Below, piece after piece: positions 1-8,202 of a DNA stretch of 8,202 nt. Both the position numbers and the translations under genes were made by a program. The DNA lies in NCBI GenBank assembly GCA_009699645.1, contig WLNU01000044.1, positions 1-8,202 on the forward strand, in the 5' to 3' direction. The DNA is from Actinomycetota bacterium (GTDB lineage: Bacteria; Actinomycetota; Actinomycetes; Nanopelagicales; Nanopelagicaceae). The notes below the pieces were generated by a model. That model had not been told where the DNA came from and searched no databases. It saw nothing but the letters and a program-made list of their open reading frames with translations. Every line of letters starts with the position of its first letter. Position 1 is the first letter of the stretch.

Positions 1-196
1 GTTGTGCACCAACTCCGAGCCAGTACAGAGCACGCTCTGAGTTGATCTCGATAAGTGATGGCTCTTGTCCTGGGACATAGCGACCGATCTCTTCAATTGA
101 AAGACCGTTGCGTGCCTTGCGTGAGTCGGTAACGACAACGCGGAAAAAAGGTGTGCGAATCTTGCCCATGCGCATTAAACGAATTTTTGTAGCCAA
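1..196 (-). CDS. rpsP: 30S ribosomal protein S16, 5' part only
   Basis: Ribosomal protein S16, a small primary-binding protein of the 30S subunit that contacts 16S rRNA and helps assembly of the body domain. The visible 65 residues begin [11 protein letters not shown] after the initiator and continue through [15 protein letters not shown] and [10 protein letters not shown], the conserved N-terminal S16 core. The frame is open to the window edge, so the C-terminal part is missing. The start is the TTG at 196-194: no in-frame ATG or GTG fits, the residues after it match the family N-terminus, and an AGGAGA lies 8 nt upstream. It follows ffh after 160 bp, as in other Actinobacteria, where rimM, trmD and rplS usually come next (not visible here). 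A TTG start on a highly expressed ribosomal gene is slightly unusual. The identity is secure. Confidence 0.96.
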   Translation of the reverse strand, partial: MATKIRLMRMGKIRTPFFRVVVTDSRKARNGLSIEEIGRYVPGQEPSLIEINSERALYWLGVGAQ

Positions 197-204
197 GAAA
201 TGTA

Positions 205-210
205 TCTCCT
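205..210 (-). promoter_or_regulatory. Ribosome binding site of rpsP
   Basis: On the minus strand AGGAGA occupies 210-205, 8 nt before the TTG at 196. It is the only strong Shine-Dalgarno match in the leader and it decides the TTG start. Confidence 0.8.
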
Positions 211-282
211 GTGTATGTGTGTCATATCTTTTCTCCACAGCGGGGTGCGTGGTGAAAACGATTCAACTATCGGTTGTATGGA

Positions 283-313
283 TGTTGTTAGGGGATAGAG
301 GGCCCCTCCAACA
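283..313 (-). terminator. Hairpin between ffh and rpsP (weak terminator or leader structure)
   Basis: The minus-strand transcript can fold as TGTTG (313-309), AGGGG (307-303), an 8-nt loop, CCCCT (294-290), then CAACA (287-283). This gives two 5-bp stems separated by a small 1x2 internal loop. It begins 43 nt after the ffh stop codon. No U-run follows, so it is not a classical intrinsic terminator. Actinobacterial terminators often lack the U-tract, so attenuation or RNA processing between ffh and rpsP is possible. The pairing is seen directly; the role is inferred. Confidence 0.35.
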
Positions 314-356
314 GGTTGCTTATTCTGCCATCTAGGCCGCTAATACGCGAAATCGC

Positions 357-1790
357 CTATTGAGCCTCTTCTATCGCCCGTTTAGCGGGATTACCCGACT
401 TGGACTTCTTCTTAGGGGCAATGCTGGCCTTTACTGCCGGCATCGGTGGCAGACCCATACCGGCCATCCCCGCAGGCATTCCACCATTTCTCACCTGCTT
501 CATCATTTTTTGGGCGGCACTAAATCTATCGACGAGATTATTTACTTCCGAGACAGCGCGTCCTGAACCCTTTGCAATACGAGATCGTCTTGAGCCATTG
601 AGTACTTTTGGATCACGCCGCTCAATGGGTGTCATCGATTCAACTATGGCTTTAGTACGAACAATCTCGCCCTCATCAAAGTTATCAATCTGCTTTTTCA
701 TCCCCGCAGAGCCGGGCAACATCCCAAGGAGTTTAGACATCGAACCCATCTTTGACATTGCACTGAGTTGGTCCAGGAAATCCTCTAACGTGAAATCCTC
801 GCCACGTGAAAACTTTGCCTCAAGCTTTTCCGATGTATCCCCATCAAATGCTTTTTTAGCCTGCTCGGCAAGTGTGGCGACATCGCCCATCCCCAAAATT
901 CGAGATGCCATGCGCTCGGGATAAAATATGTCGAAGTCGGAGAGCTTTTCACCGCTGGATGCAAACATTATTGGACGCTTAGTAAGTGATGCGATGGAGA
1001 GAGCTGCTCCACCGCGTGCATCGCCATCTAACTTAGTTAATACGACACCATCAAAGCCCACGCCATCTAAAAATGCCTGCGAAGTTCGCACCGCATCTTG
1101 ACCAATCATCGCATCGACTACAAATAAAATCTCATCTGGATGAACTGCATCCCGGATATCACCTGCCTGCTTCATAAGGTCTGCATCTACACCTAAACGA
1201 CCTGCGGTATCAACAATAACCATGTTGTACTGCTTAGCCTTAGCGAACTCAACTCCTGCTTTGGCTACCTTGACTGGATCACCAATACCGTTTCCTGCTT
1301 CAGGGGCAAAGACGGGAACACCAATACTCTGACCCACAACTTGCAACTGAGTGACGGCATTAGGGCGTTGTAAATCTGAGGCGACTAAGAGCGGAGTATT
1401 GCCTTGGTCAGCGTAAAACTTTGCAAGCTTTCCAGCCAATGTCGTCTTACCAGCACCCTGCAGACCGGCCAGCATAATTACAGTCGGTGGATTTTTTGCA
1501 AAGCGCACTCTGCGCGCTGATCCACCAAGGATTTCAATCAGTGATGCATTTACTATCTCAAAGATTGCATTGGCCTGGTTAGTGCCAGATTGCATGGTTG
1601 CAAGAGCAGTTGTTGACTTTTCTGCTATTTGTGCGACAAAAGATTCGACAACTTCAAGAGCAACGTCTGATTCAAGTAGCGCCTGGCGAATTTCAGCGCA
1701 TGTGGCATCGATATCGTTCTTGGAAATCTTTCCACGAGAGCGAAGCGAGGAGAATGTGCTGCTAAAGCGCGATGTTAGTGAGTCAAACAT
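357..1790 (-). CDS. ffh: Signal recognition particle protein Ffh (SRP54)
   Basis: The SRP54 GTPase binds 4.5S/SRP RNA, captures signal sequences emerging from the ribosome and docks with FtsY at the membrane. The 477 residues fall in the usual bacterial size range. The order is: N domain (about 1-100) with ALLESDVAL; G domain with P-loop GLQGAGKT at 109-116, DTAGR at 194-198 and TKLDG at 252-256; and M domain (about 328-435) with the finger-loop LGMLPG at 355-360 and the RNA-binding segment around SRRSRIAKGSG at 400-410. The tail is methionine- and glycine-rich, then basic. The ATG at 1790 fits the family N-terminus (MFDSLTSRFSSTF). It has no well-placed Shine-Dalgarno: the nearest, GAAGAAGG, ends 16 nt upstream. 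The start lies 30 bp after the glnB stop in the same frame, so coupled translation is likely. glnD, present at this spot in some relatives, is absent. Confidence 0.98.
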   Translation of the reverse strand: MFDSLTSRFSSTFSSLRSRGKISKNDIDATCAEIRQALLESDVALEVVESFVAQIAEKSTTALATMQSGTNQANAIFEIVNASLIEILGGSARRVRFAKNPPTVIMLAGLQGAGKTTLAGKLAKFYADQGNTPLLVASDLQRPNAVTQLQVVGQSIGVPVFAPEAGNGIGDPVKVAKAGVEFAKAKQYNMVIVDTAGRLGVDADLMKQAGDIRDAVHPDEILFVVDAMIGQDAVRTSQAFLDGVGFDGVVLTKLDGDARGGAALSIASLTKRPIMFASSGEKLSDFDIFYPERMASRILGMGDVATLAEQAKKAFDGDTSEKLEAKFSRGEDFTLEDFLDQLSAMSKMGSMSKLLGMLPGSAGMKKQIDNFDEGEIVRTKAIVESMTPIERRDPKVLNGSRRSRIAKGSGRAVSEVNNLVDRFSAAQKMMKQVRNGGMPAGMAGMGLPPMPAVKASIAPKKKSKSGNPAKRAIEEAQ

Positions 1791-1820
1791 GATGGGCCAA
1801 GAATAGCCTTCTTCGAAAGC

Positions 1821-3469
<1,649 letters not shown>

Positions 3470-3528
3470 CTTTCACGTCAAAAGAATGAAGAGTTCTCGC
3501 CTTTGAGATGGGGTAAAGATGGCCTTCG

Positions 3529-3561
3529 GGCATTACAGGAGATGCTCGCAGGCATTTCAGG
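3529..3561. repeat. Direct repeat pair upstream of amt, 22-bp period
   Basis: GGCATTACAGG at 3529-3539 and GGCATTTCAGG at 3551-3561 (plus strand) agree at 10 of 11 positions and start exactly 22 bp apart, two turns of B-DNA. Between them lies an imperfect inverted repeat, GAGATGC / GCATTTC with one mismatch (3539-3545 and 3552-3558). The copies lie roughly 60-92 bp upstream of the amt start. Tandem half-sites in helical phase are typical of regulator operators; the regulator is unknown. Confidence 0.4.
3532..3537 (-). promoter_or_regulatory. Possible -10 element for amt
   Basis: On the minus strand TGTAAT (3537-3532) matches the TATAAT consensus at five of six positions. It would start transcription about 55 nt before the amt ATG. 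No good -35 hexamer sits 16-18 bp upstream; that position is covered instead by the second repeat copy, as in activator-dependent or repressor-covered promoters. This is a weak prediction from one hexamer. Confidence 0.3.
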
Positions 3562-3596
3562 CGCGTTGCAAAAAAGGCTCTTATGTTAAATCTGCG

Positions 3597-4436
3597 TTAC
3601 GCCAATAGCCCCAGGATGTAGGCATCTGGATCAAATGGCGCTAAATCACCCTCAGACTCCCCTGTGCCGATCCATTTAATAGGAATATCTAGTTCGCTTT
3701 CAATCGCCAGAGCAATCCCCCCACGGGCACTTCCATCTAATTTGGTGAGGATAATTCCGGTGACATTGACGCTCTCTGAAAAGATTTTTGCCTGCGCCAT
3801 ACCATTGTGACCTGTCGTTGCATCAATCGTTAAGAGAACTTCGTTGACCGGGGATATTTTTTCAACAACGCGCTTTACCTTTTCTAGCTCAGCCATGAGA
3901 TCACTCTTATTGTGCAAGCGTCCAGCCGTATCTATCACTAAATAATCGGCCTTCATTTCATTGGCCCGTTTGGCGGCATCAAAGGCGACCGATGCAGGAT
4001 CCCCGTTGGCTTTACCTGAAATGACTTCTACAGCAATTCGTGCCCCCCACGTCTGTAGTTGTTCAACTGCAGCTGCACGGAAAGTATCACCTGCGGCTAC
4101 GACTACTGAGAATCCAGATTTTTTAATATGACTTGCCAGCTTTGCAACCGAAGTTGTCTTGCCCGTGCCATTAACACCAACAATCATGACCACCGTTGTG
4201 CCATCAGGATTAGTCAGAGGTAGCCGAGATTTATCACAAAGGTGAGATGTCAGAGTTTGCATCAGCGCCTCTTGTGCATTATCACTCTTAACTTTTCGTG
4301 CAGCCTCCAGAAGTTCGCGCGTAAGAGTTGGGCCTATATCTGATGCTAAAAGTTCGCCCTCTAGATCTTGCCAATCAGCTGGTGCAAAAGAGTTTTCGCC
4401 CTTGATTGTGGCGATGAACTTACTAAAAAGACCCAT
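3597..4436 (-). CDS. ftsY: Signal recognition particle receptor FtsY, short NG form
   Basis: SRP receptor GTPase: it docks the ribosome-SRP complex at the membrane and forms a reciprocal GTPase pair with Ffh. At 279 residues it is essentially only the NG domain; the acidic A domain of E. coli FtsY (497 residues in all) and any N-terminal membrane anchor are absent. Motifs: P-loop GVNGTGKT at 87-94, GDTFRAAA at 116-123, DTAGR at 169-173, TKLDGSARGG at 231-240, and the closing GTGESEGDLAPFD near 257-269. The N-terminus MGLFSKFIATIKG resembles the amphipathic lipid-binding helix at the A/N junction of other FtsY proteins, so it may attach directly to the membrane. The start is the ATG at 4436, 11 bp after the smc stop, with no strong Shine-Dalgarno, so coupling to smc is likely. 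Confidence 0.97.
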   Translation of the reverse strand: MGLFSKFIATIKGENSFAPADWQDLEGELLASDIGPTLTRELLEAARKVKSDNAQEALMQTLTSHLCDKSRLPLTNPDGTTVVMIVGVNGTGKTTSVAKLASHIKKSGFSVVVAAGDTFRAAAVEQLQTWGARIAVEVISGKANGDPASVAFDAAKRANEMKADYLVIDTAGRLHNKSDLMAELEKVKRVVEKISPVNEVLLTIDATTGHNGMAQAKIFSESVNVTGIILTKLDGSARGGIALAIESELDIPIKWIGTGESEGDLAPFDPDAYILGLLA

Positions 4437-4447
4437 ATGTAAGGCTT

Positions 4448-7400
4448 CTAACTTGCGTCGGATTCACGCAGACGTTGTGAGATAACCTCACTCACACCAT
4501 CTCCGCGCATGGTGACACCATAGAGCGCATCGGCGATCTCCATCGTGCGCTTTTGGTGCGTGATAATAATGAGCTGAGAGCTAGCACGTAGCTCTTCAAG
4601 GACACCAAGTAAGCGGCCAAGGTTCGTATCGTCGAGGGCGGCTTCAACCTCATCTAGAACATAGAAGGGACTTGGGCGGGCTTTAAAGATTGCAATTAAC
4701 ATCGCAACTGCAGTCAATGATTTTTCTCCACCCGATAGAAGTGAGAGGCGTTTAATGCGTTTGCCAGGTGGTCGTGCCTCGACATCGACTCCACTTGTTA
4801 AAGGATTATCAGGATCGACCAAGATTAAACGACCATCTCCGCCAGGGAACAGGCGTGCAAAGATCTCTTCAAAGTGACGGGCTGTATCTTCAAATGCCTC
4901 CATGAAGATTGTTTGAACTCGATCATCAACCTCTTTAATAATATCTAGAAGATCTTTCTTAGTTCTCTTTAAATCCTCTAACTGATCGGCCAAGAACTTT
5001 AGACGCTCCTCAAGGGATGAGAACTCTTCAAGTGCAAGTGGATTGATCTTGCCAAGTAGGTTAAGTGAACGCTCAGCCGATGCAAGGCGTTTTTCCTGCT
5101 GATCTCGGCGATATGGAATCAGTTCGGTTGTTACGATCTCTCCGGCCTCATTTTCAAAGAAGGTTGGCACATCATTCTCAGGTCCATACTCGGCCACAAG
5201 TGTGTGTGTATCAATTGCAAACTCTTCAGCGGTCTTATTTTCAAGGGATTCAATACGCATGCGTTGTTCGGCGCGCGCGATTTCATCGCGATGCACACTC
5301 GATGTTAGCGCTTCGAGCTCAGATGCTAATTCGCGTCCACGTGTTCGAACGGTAAGGGTCTCTCCTTCGCGACGGACCCGTGACTCCTCTAATCGTGCGC
5401 GCTCAATAGCTGCTTTGGAGATCGATCGTTCAATATGAATAAGGACTTCATATGCAGCCTCTGCAATGGCCTGAGAGATGACGGCTGCACGCGCACGTGC
5501 ACCGCGGCGAATAACTGCGCGTTGCGATGCTTCGCGCTCGTTACGGGCCGATTCCTCTAGAGCTAAGGCGCGTGCGGCCACTGATGTGACGCGCTCTTCA
5601 ATTGTGCGCACGGCAAGACGTGCTTCAACCTCTGCCGTGCGTGCAACTGAGACGGCATTTCGTAGTTTTTCAGTAAATGTGTGGTCAGGTTCGGCCGTTG
5701 CGCCCTGTTGGTGCAGTTGATTCTGGGCAATGACGAGTTCGCCCTCATCACGAGATTTAGCACTGCCGGCCTCATTGATGTTGGAATTAAGGCGCTCGAC
5801 TTCTGCCATTGCAGATTTCATATTCTGGCCAGAGACGGCTAACTGCTCGGTGAGCGCACCGATACGTGCATCGGACTCATTGAGTTTAGATAAAGCTAGG
5901 TCAAAATCGCTCTGACGATTTTCAACCTCACTAGTGTGAGTAGAAATCTCAAACTTTAAACGATCGCATGTATGCGTAATCTCGACGAGCTTATTTTGAA
6001 GGCCTGCCATAAGGGCGTTAATTTCGATAAGAGATGAAGAGGATTTAGAGCCACCACGCGCACGGCCACGTGTGAGGATATCGCCATCACGGGTAACAAC
6101 TGTGAGCGATGGATGTGAGCGAAGAATCGCTTCGCCATCACGGGCCGAAGCGGCAACGACGATATTAGATAAGAGGGATGTAACAAGTGCAGCGATTGAT
6201 GCAGAGCGAACATGCGATGTCAGAGGTGTTAAGCCCGATGGAATTAAAGAGTGCGATTGTGCGCCCTCTTCGAAGACCAAGAGATCTGCCTGACCTAAGT
6301 TTTCACTGCGCAGAGTTGTTAGCGCTGTAACTGCAGATCCTAAGTCTTGAACAACGAGGGCATCGGCGAGTGTGCCAAGGGCGGCAGCAGCTGCTGCTTC
6401 CCAACCAGAATCGATATCTATAAGAGTGGCGATCGAGCCAAGGATGTGAACACCGCGCGAATCATTGAGCAGCGCAGATGCGCCATCACGATTGCGCATA
6501 GTCAGCGCCATCGCATCGATTGTGGCTTCGATAGCGTTGCGTTCGCGATCGGCCAATCGCTCGGCCTCAACTGCCTCATGAAGCTTGGCCTTGGCAGAGT
6601 CGAGTAATGACTTCGTATTTTCAAACTGCGAATCCAGACCCTTTTCACCCGTATCAGCACCTGCAATATCTAGCTCATACATTGAGTACTCTCGTTGGGC
6701 AGTATCTACACGGGCCTGCGCCTCATTACGCGCACGCGTTAGGCGCGCAATCTCCTCTGAGATGGCTTCGAGGCGGGCCTGTAGAGATTTAATGTGACCC
6801 TCTTGGCGAGCAGTACCTTCACGCGCATCGGCAATGGCGCGCATTGCGGCAGCGATTTTATCTTCGTCAATCTTTAGCGCCTGTTCACTCTGTGTAAGTT
6901 GCGATGTTGCAGCAACTAATGCCTGCTGCGACGTTGTAACACTTGCGCGTAGTTCGCTCTCTTCGTGACGCAAGAGCTGGGCATCTTTTTCAATCGCATC
7001 TGGGTCGCGGCCAGAGGTACGTGCCTCTTCAGCCTCTTCATTGAGAAAACGTGAGCGCTCTTGCGCTAAAGATTGAGTACCACGGAATTTTTCGCGCAAC
7101 GAATTTAATTGGTAGTACGTCTCCTGTGCGGTAATAAGTTGTGGTCCCTCAATTGCAGATTGGGCATCGAGTGCCTCTTCGCGAGTGCGGATTGAATCAA
7201 CTTCGGTTTCAACTGCGCCACGTCGCTGACGCAGTGCAGTCTCATCGGCAACCTCTGCATCGAGAACCTCTGAAAGTGAGATGAAATCATCGGCGAGTAG
7301 TCGCAGCTTGGCATCTCGTAGATCGGCTTGAATCGTCGCGGCTTTCTTTGCAACCTCTGCCTGCTTGCCGAGTGGCCGCAGTTGCCTGCGAAGTTCTACA

Positions 7401-7984
7401 GTTAAGTCTTGAACACGCGCAAGGTTTGTCTGCATCGAATCTAATTTGCGAAGAGCTTTCTCTTTACGTTTGCGATGCTTCAGAACACCGGCCGCCTCTT
7501 CAATAAATCCACGGCGCTCATCTGGTGTTGCCATTAAAATTGCATCAAGTTGGCCTTGACCAACGATCACGTGCATCTCGCGACCGATTCCTGAGTCGCT
7601 CAAGAGCTCTTGAATATCGAGCAAACGTGTTGCTTCGCCATTAATCTGATATTCGCTGTGTCCGTTACGGAAAAGTATGCGGGAGATTGTTACTTCGCTG
7701 TATTCGATTGCTAGTGCGCCATCGGCGTTATCGATGGTGAGAGAGACTTCAGCCCGGCCAAGTGGTGCTCGCCCACTAGTGCCGGCGAAGATGACATCTT
7801 CCATCTTGCCACCGCGCAGAGATTTCGCTCCCTGCTCACCCATTACCCATGTCAGCGCATCAACGACGTTACTTTTACCCGAACCATTTGGACCGACTAC
7901 GCAGGTTATGCCGCGTTCAAGTCGCAAAGTGGTAGCTGAAGCGAAGGACTTAAAGCCCTTGAGGGTGATGCTCTTCAAATACAC
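4448..7984 (-). CDS. smc: Chromosome segregation protein SMC
   Basis: Structural-maintenance-of-chromosomes ATPase. Its homodimer with ScpA/ScpB extrudes DNA loops and separates replicated origins. The 1178 residues match the bacterial family. The order is: N-terminal head with Walker A GPNGSGKS at 31-38 and VGQGQLD at 141-147; long coiled coil (about 165-500), rich in Glu, Arg, Ala and Leu; hinge (about 505-645) beginning RGVHILGSI; returning coiled coil (about 650-1020); and C-terminal head with signature LLSGGEKSL at 1082-1090, Walker B FYVLDEVEAALDD with Asp1111 and catalytic Glu1112, then the switch histidine in THQKRTME. The start is the GTG at 7984 (YLKSITLKGFKSF follows), matching the family N-terminus; only a weak TAGG lies upstream. 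It follows rnc by 40 bp. mutM, often between them in Actinobacteria, is missing. scpA and scpB are not in the window. Confidence 0.98.
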   Translation of the reverse strand: MYLKSITLKGFKSFASATTLRLERGITCVVGPNGSGKSNVVDALTWVMGEQGAKSLRGGKMEDVIFAGTSGRAPLGRAEVSLTIDNADGALAIEYSEVTISRILFRNGHSEYQINGEATRLLDIQELLSDSGIGREMHVIVGQGQLDAILMATPDERRGFIEEAAGVLKHRKRKEKALRKLDSMQTNLARVQDLTVELRRQLRPLGKQAEVAKKAATIQADLRDAKLRLLADDFISLSEVLDAEVADETALRQRRGAVETEVDSIRTREEALDAQSAIEGPQLITAQETYYQLNSLREKFRGTQSLAQERSRFLNEEAEEARTSGRDPDAIEKDAQLLRHEESELRASVTTSQQALVAATSQLTQSEQALKIDEDKIAAAMRAIADAREGTARQEGHIKSLQARLEAISEEIARLTRARNEAQARVDTAQREYSMYELDIAGADTGEKGLDSQFENTKSLLDSAKAKLHEAVEAERLADRERNAIEATIDAMALTMRNRDGASALLNDSRGVHILGSIATLIDIDSGWEAAAAAALGTLADALVVQDLGSAVTALTTLRSENLGQADLLVFEEGAQSHSLIPSGLTPLTSHVRSASIAALVTSLLSNIVVAASARDGEAILRSHPSLTVVTRDGDILTRGRARGGSKSSSSLIEINALMAGLQNKLVEITHTCDRLKFEISTHTSEVENRQSDFDLALSKLNESDARIGALTEQLAVSGQNMKSAMAEVERLNSNINEAGSAKSRDEGELVIAQNQLHQQGATAEPDHTFTEKLRNAVSVARTAEVEARLAVRTIEERVTSVAARALALEESARNEREASQRAVIRRGARARAAVISQAIAEAAYEVLIHIERSISKAAIERARLEESRVRREGETLTVRTRGRELASELEALTSSVHRDEIARAEQRMRIESLENKTAEEFAIDTHTLVAEYGPENDVPTFFENEAGEIVTTELIPYRRDQQEKRLASAERSLNLLGKINPLALEEFSSLEERLKFLADQLEDLKRTKKDLLDIIKEVDDRVQTIFMEAFEDTARHFEEIFARLFPGGDGRLILVDPDNPLTSGVDVEARPPGKRIKRLSLLSGGEKSLTAVAMLIAIFKARPSPFYVLDEVEAALDDTNLGRLLGVLEELRASSQLIIITHQKRTMEIADALYGVTMRGDGVSEVISQRLRESDAS

Positions 7985-8024
7985 GCGGCAAACCTATCGC
8001 GTCGATGCAGTGTTTTTAGCGGAT

Positions 8025-8202
8025 TTAAGGCTGAGGAAGCTCGATTTTTAAGGATTCGTAGGCCGTTCGTGCGGCAATTTGTTCAGCTTCGCGCTTGCTC
8101 TTTCCAACACCCTCACTGATTGCAACGCCTGCGACCATGGCAACTGCCGTGAAGTTCTTATCGTGATCTGGACCCTCTTCGCTCACGATGTACTCAGGTA
8201 CA
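8025..8202 (-). CDS. rnc: Ribonuclease III, C-terminal part
   Basis: Double-strand-specific endoribonuclease that processes rRNA precursors and structured mRNAs. Only the last 59 codons lie in the window, ending with TAA at 8027-8025. They read PEYIVSEEGPDHDKNFTAVAMV, then GVAISEGVGKSKREAEQIAARTAYESL, which is the double-stranded-RNA-binding domain at the C-terminus of RNase III. The spacing of PDHDKNF and the GKSKREAEQIAA helix is the usual RNA-contacting arrangement. The catalytic domain lies beyond the right edge. The gene precedes smc with a 40-bp gap (7985-8024) that shows no terminator, so the two are probably co-transcribed. The domain alone also occurs in other proteins, but its terminal position and the rnc-smc synteny make RNase III the clear choice. 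Confidence 0.93.
   Translation of the reverse strand, partial: VPEYIVSEEGPDHDKNFTAVAMVAGVAISEGVGKSKREAEQIAARTAYESLKIELPQP

Larger units (their letters stand above)
197..356. other. ffh-rpsP intergenic region
   Basis: This 160-bp gap holds the hairpin at 283-313 and the rpsP ribosome binding site at 205-210. I saw no convincing -35/-10 pair, although a gap of this size before a ribosomal operon is a natural place for a promoter. Small open frames here show no family resemblance. Confidence 0.5.
3470..3596. other. ftsY-amt intergenic region
   Basis: A 127-bp gap, by far the longest between genes in the right-hand part of the window. It contains the 22-bp-spaced direct repeat, an imperfect inverted repeat between the two copies, and a -10-like hexamer, all described separately. 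A T6 run on the minus strand (3575-3570) follows ftsY but has no good stem before it. Confidence 0.5.

Noticed and set aside
108..335. 75-residue plus-strand open frame over the rpsP start and the ffh-rpsP gap
   Set aside because: About half is antisense to rpsP, no motif is visible, and the remainder is better explained as leader and hairpin.
400..924. 174-residue plus-strand open frame antisense to ffh
   Set aside because: It lies wholly opposite the conserved G and M domains of ffh, has no recognisable motif, and its composition follows from the complementary strand.
3470..3596. Classical GlnR or AmtR box upstream of amt
   Set aside because: No pair matching GTnAC-n6-GAAAC was found. GTAAT and GAAAT are only partial matches and are not in the right order.
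3570..3620. T6 run after ftsY as an intrinsic terminator
   Set aside because: The only stem before it is a 4-bp GGCT/AGCC pair with a loop of about 27 nt, too weak to call.
5202..5720. Arg/Ser/Ala-rich plus-strand open frames opposite smc
   Set aside because: They mirror the Glu/Arg/Ala-rich coiled-coil codons of smc; there is no ribosome binding site or family resemblance.
6080..6150. Repeated CGCCATCACGGG in smc
   Set aside because: Both copies encode related RDG(D/E)I turns in the hinge and share codon choice; there is no independent repeat structure.
7677..8051. 124-residue plus-strand open frame across the smc start and the rnc end
   Set aside because: It is antisense to the conserved SMC head and the RNase III end, and has no domain features.

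Overview
This window reads as a chromosomal core region of a moderate-GC actinobacterium. The gene order rnc, smc, ftsY, amt, glnB, ffh, rpsP is the arrangement known from Actinobacteria, where smc-ftsY and ffh-rpsP flank an ammonium transporter/PII pair. The base composition looks far less GC-rich than Streptomyces or Mycobacterium. A streamlined freshwater lineage such as acI/Nanopelagicales is a plausible host, but this rests on synteny and composition judged by eye, not on a search.

All seven genes lie on the minus strand, so transcription runs from high to low coordinates. From right to left: the 3' end of rnc (RNase III double-stranded-RNA-binding domain); complete smc (GTG start); ftsY, 11 bp after smc; a 127-bp gap; amt, overlapping glnB by one base; ffh, 30 bp after glnB; a 160-bp gap; and the 5' end of rpsP (TTG start), which runs off the left edge. 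No frameshift, insertion sequence, tRNA, rRNA, SRP RNA or CRISPR array was seen.

Three functions are combined. Smc organises and segregates the chromosome. Ffh and FtsY are the two GTPases of co-translational membrane targeting. Amt and PII form the ammonium uptake and nitrogen-sensing pair. Rnc and RpsP belong to RNA processing and the ribosome. The two gaps are the only real candidates for regulation. The ftsY-amt gap carries a 22-bp-spaced direct repeat over a possible -10 element. The ffh-rpsP gap carries a two-part hairpin.

Two genes often found in this cluster elsewhere are absent: mutM (between rnc and smc) and glnD (between glnB and ffh). I found no convincing undescribed system. The findings are second-look items in an otherwise ordinary conserved region.
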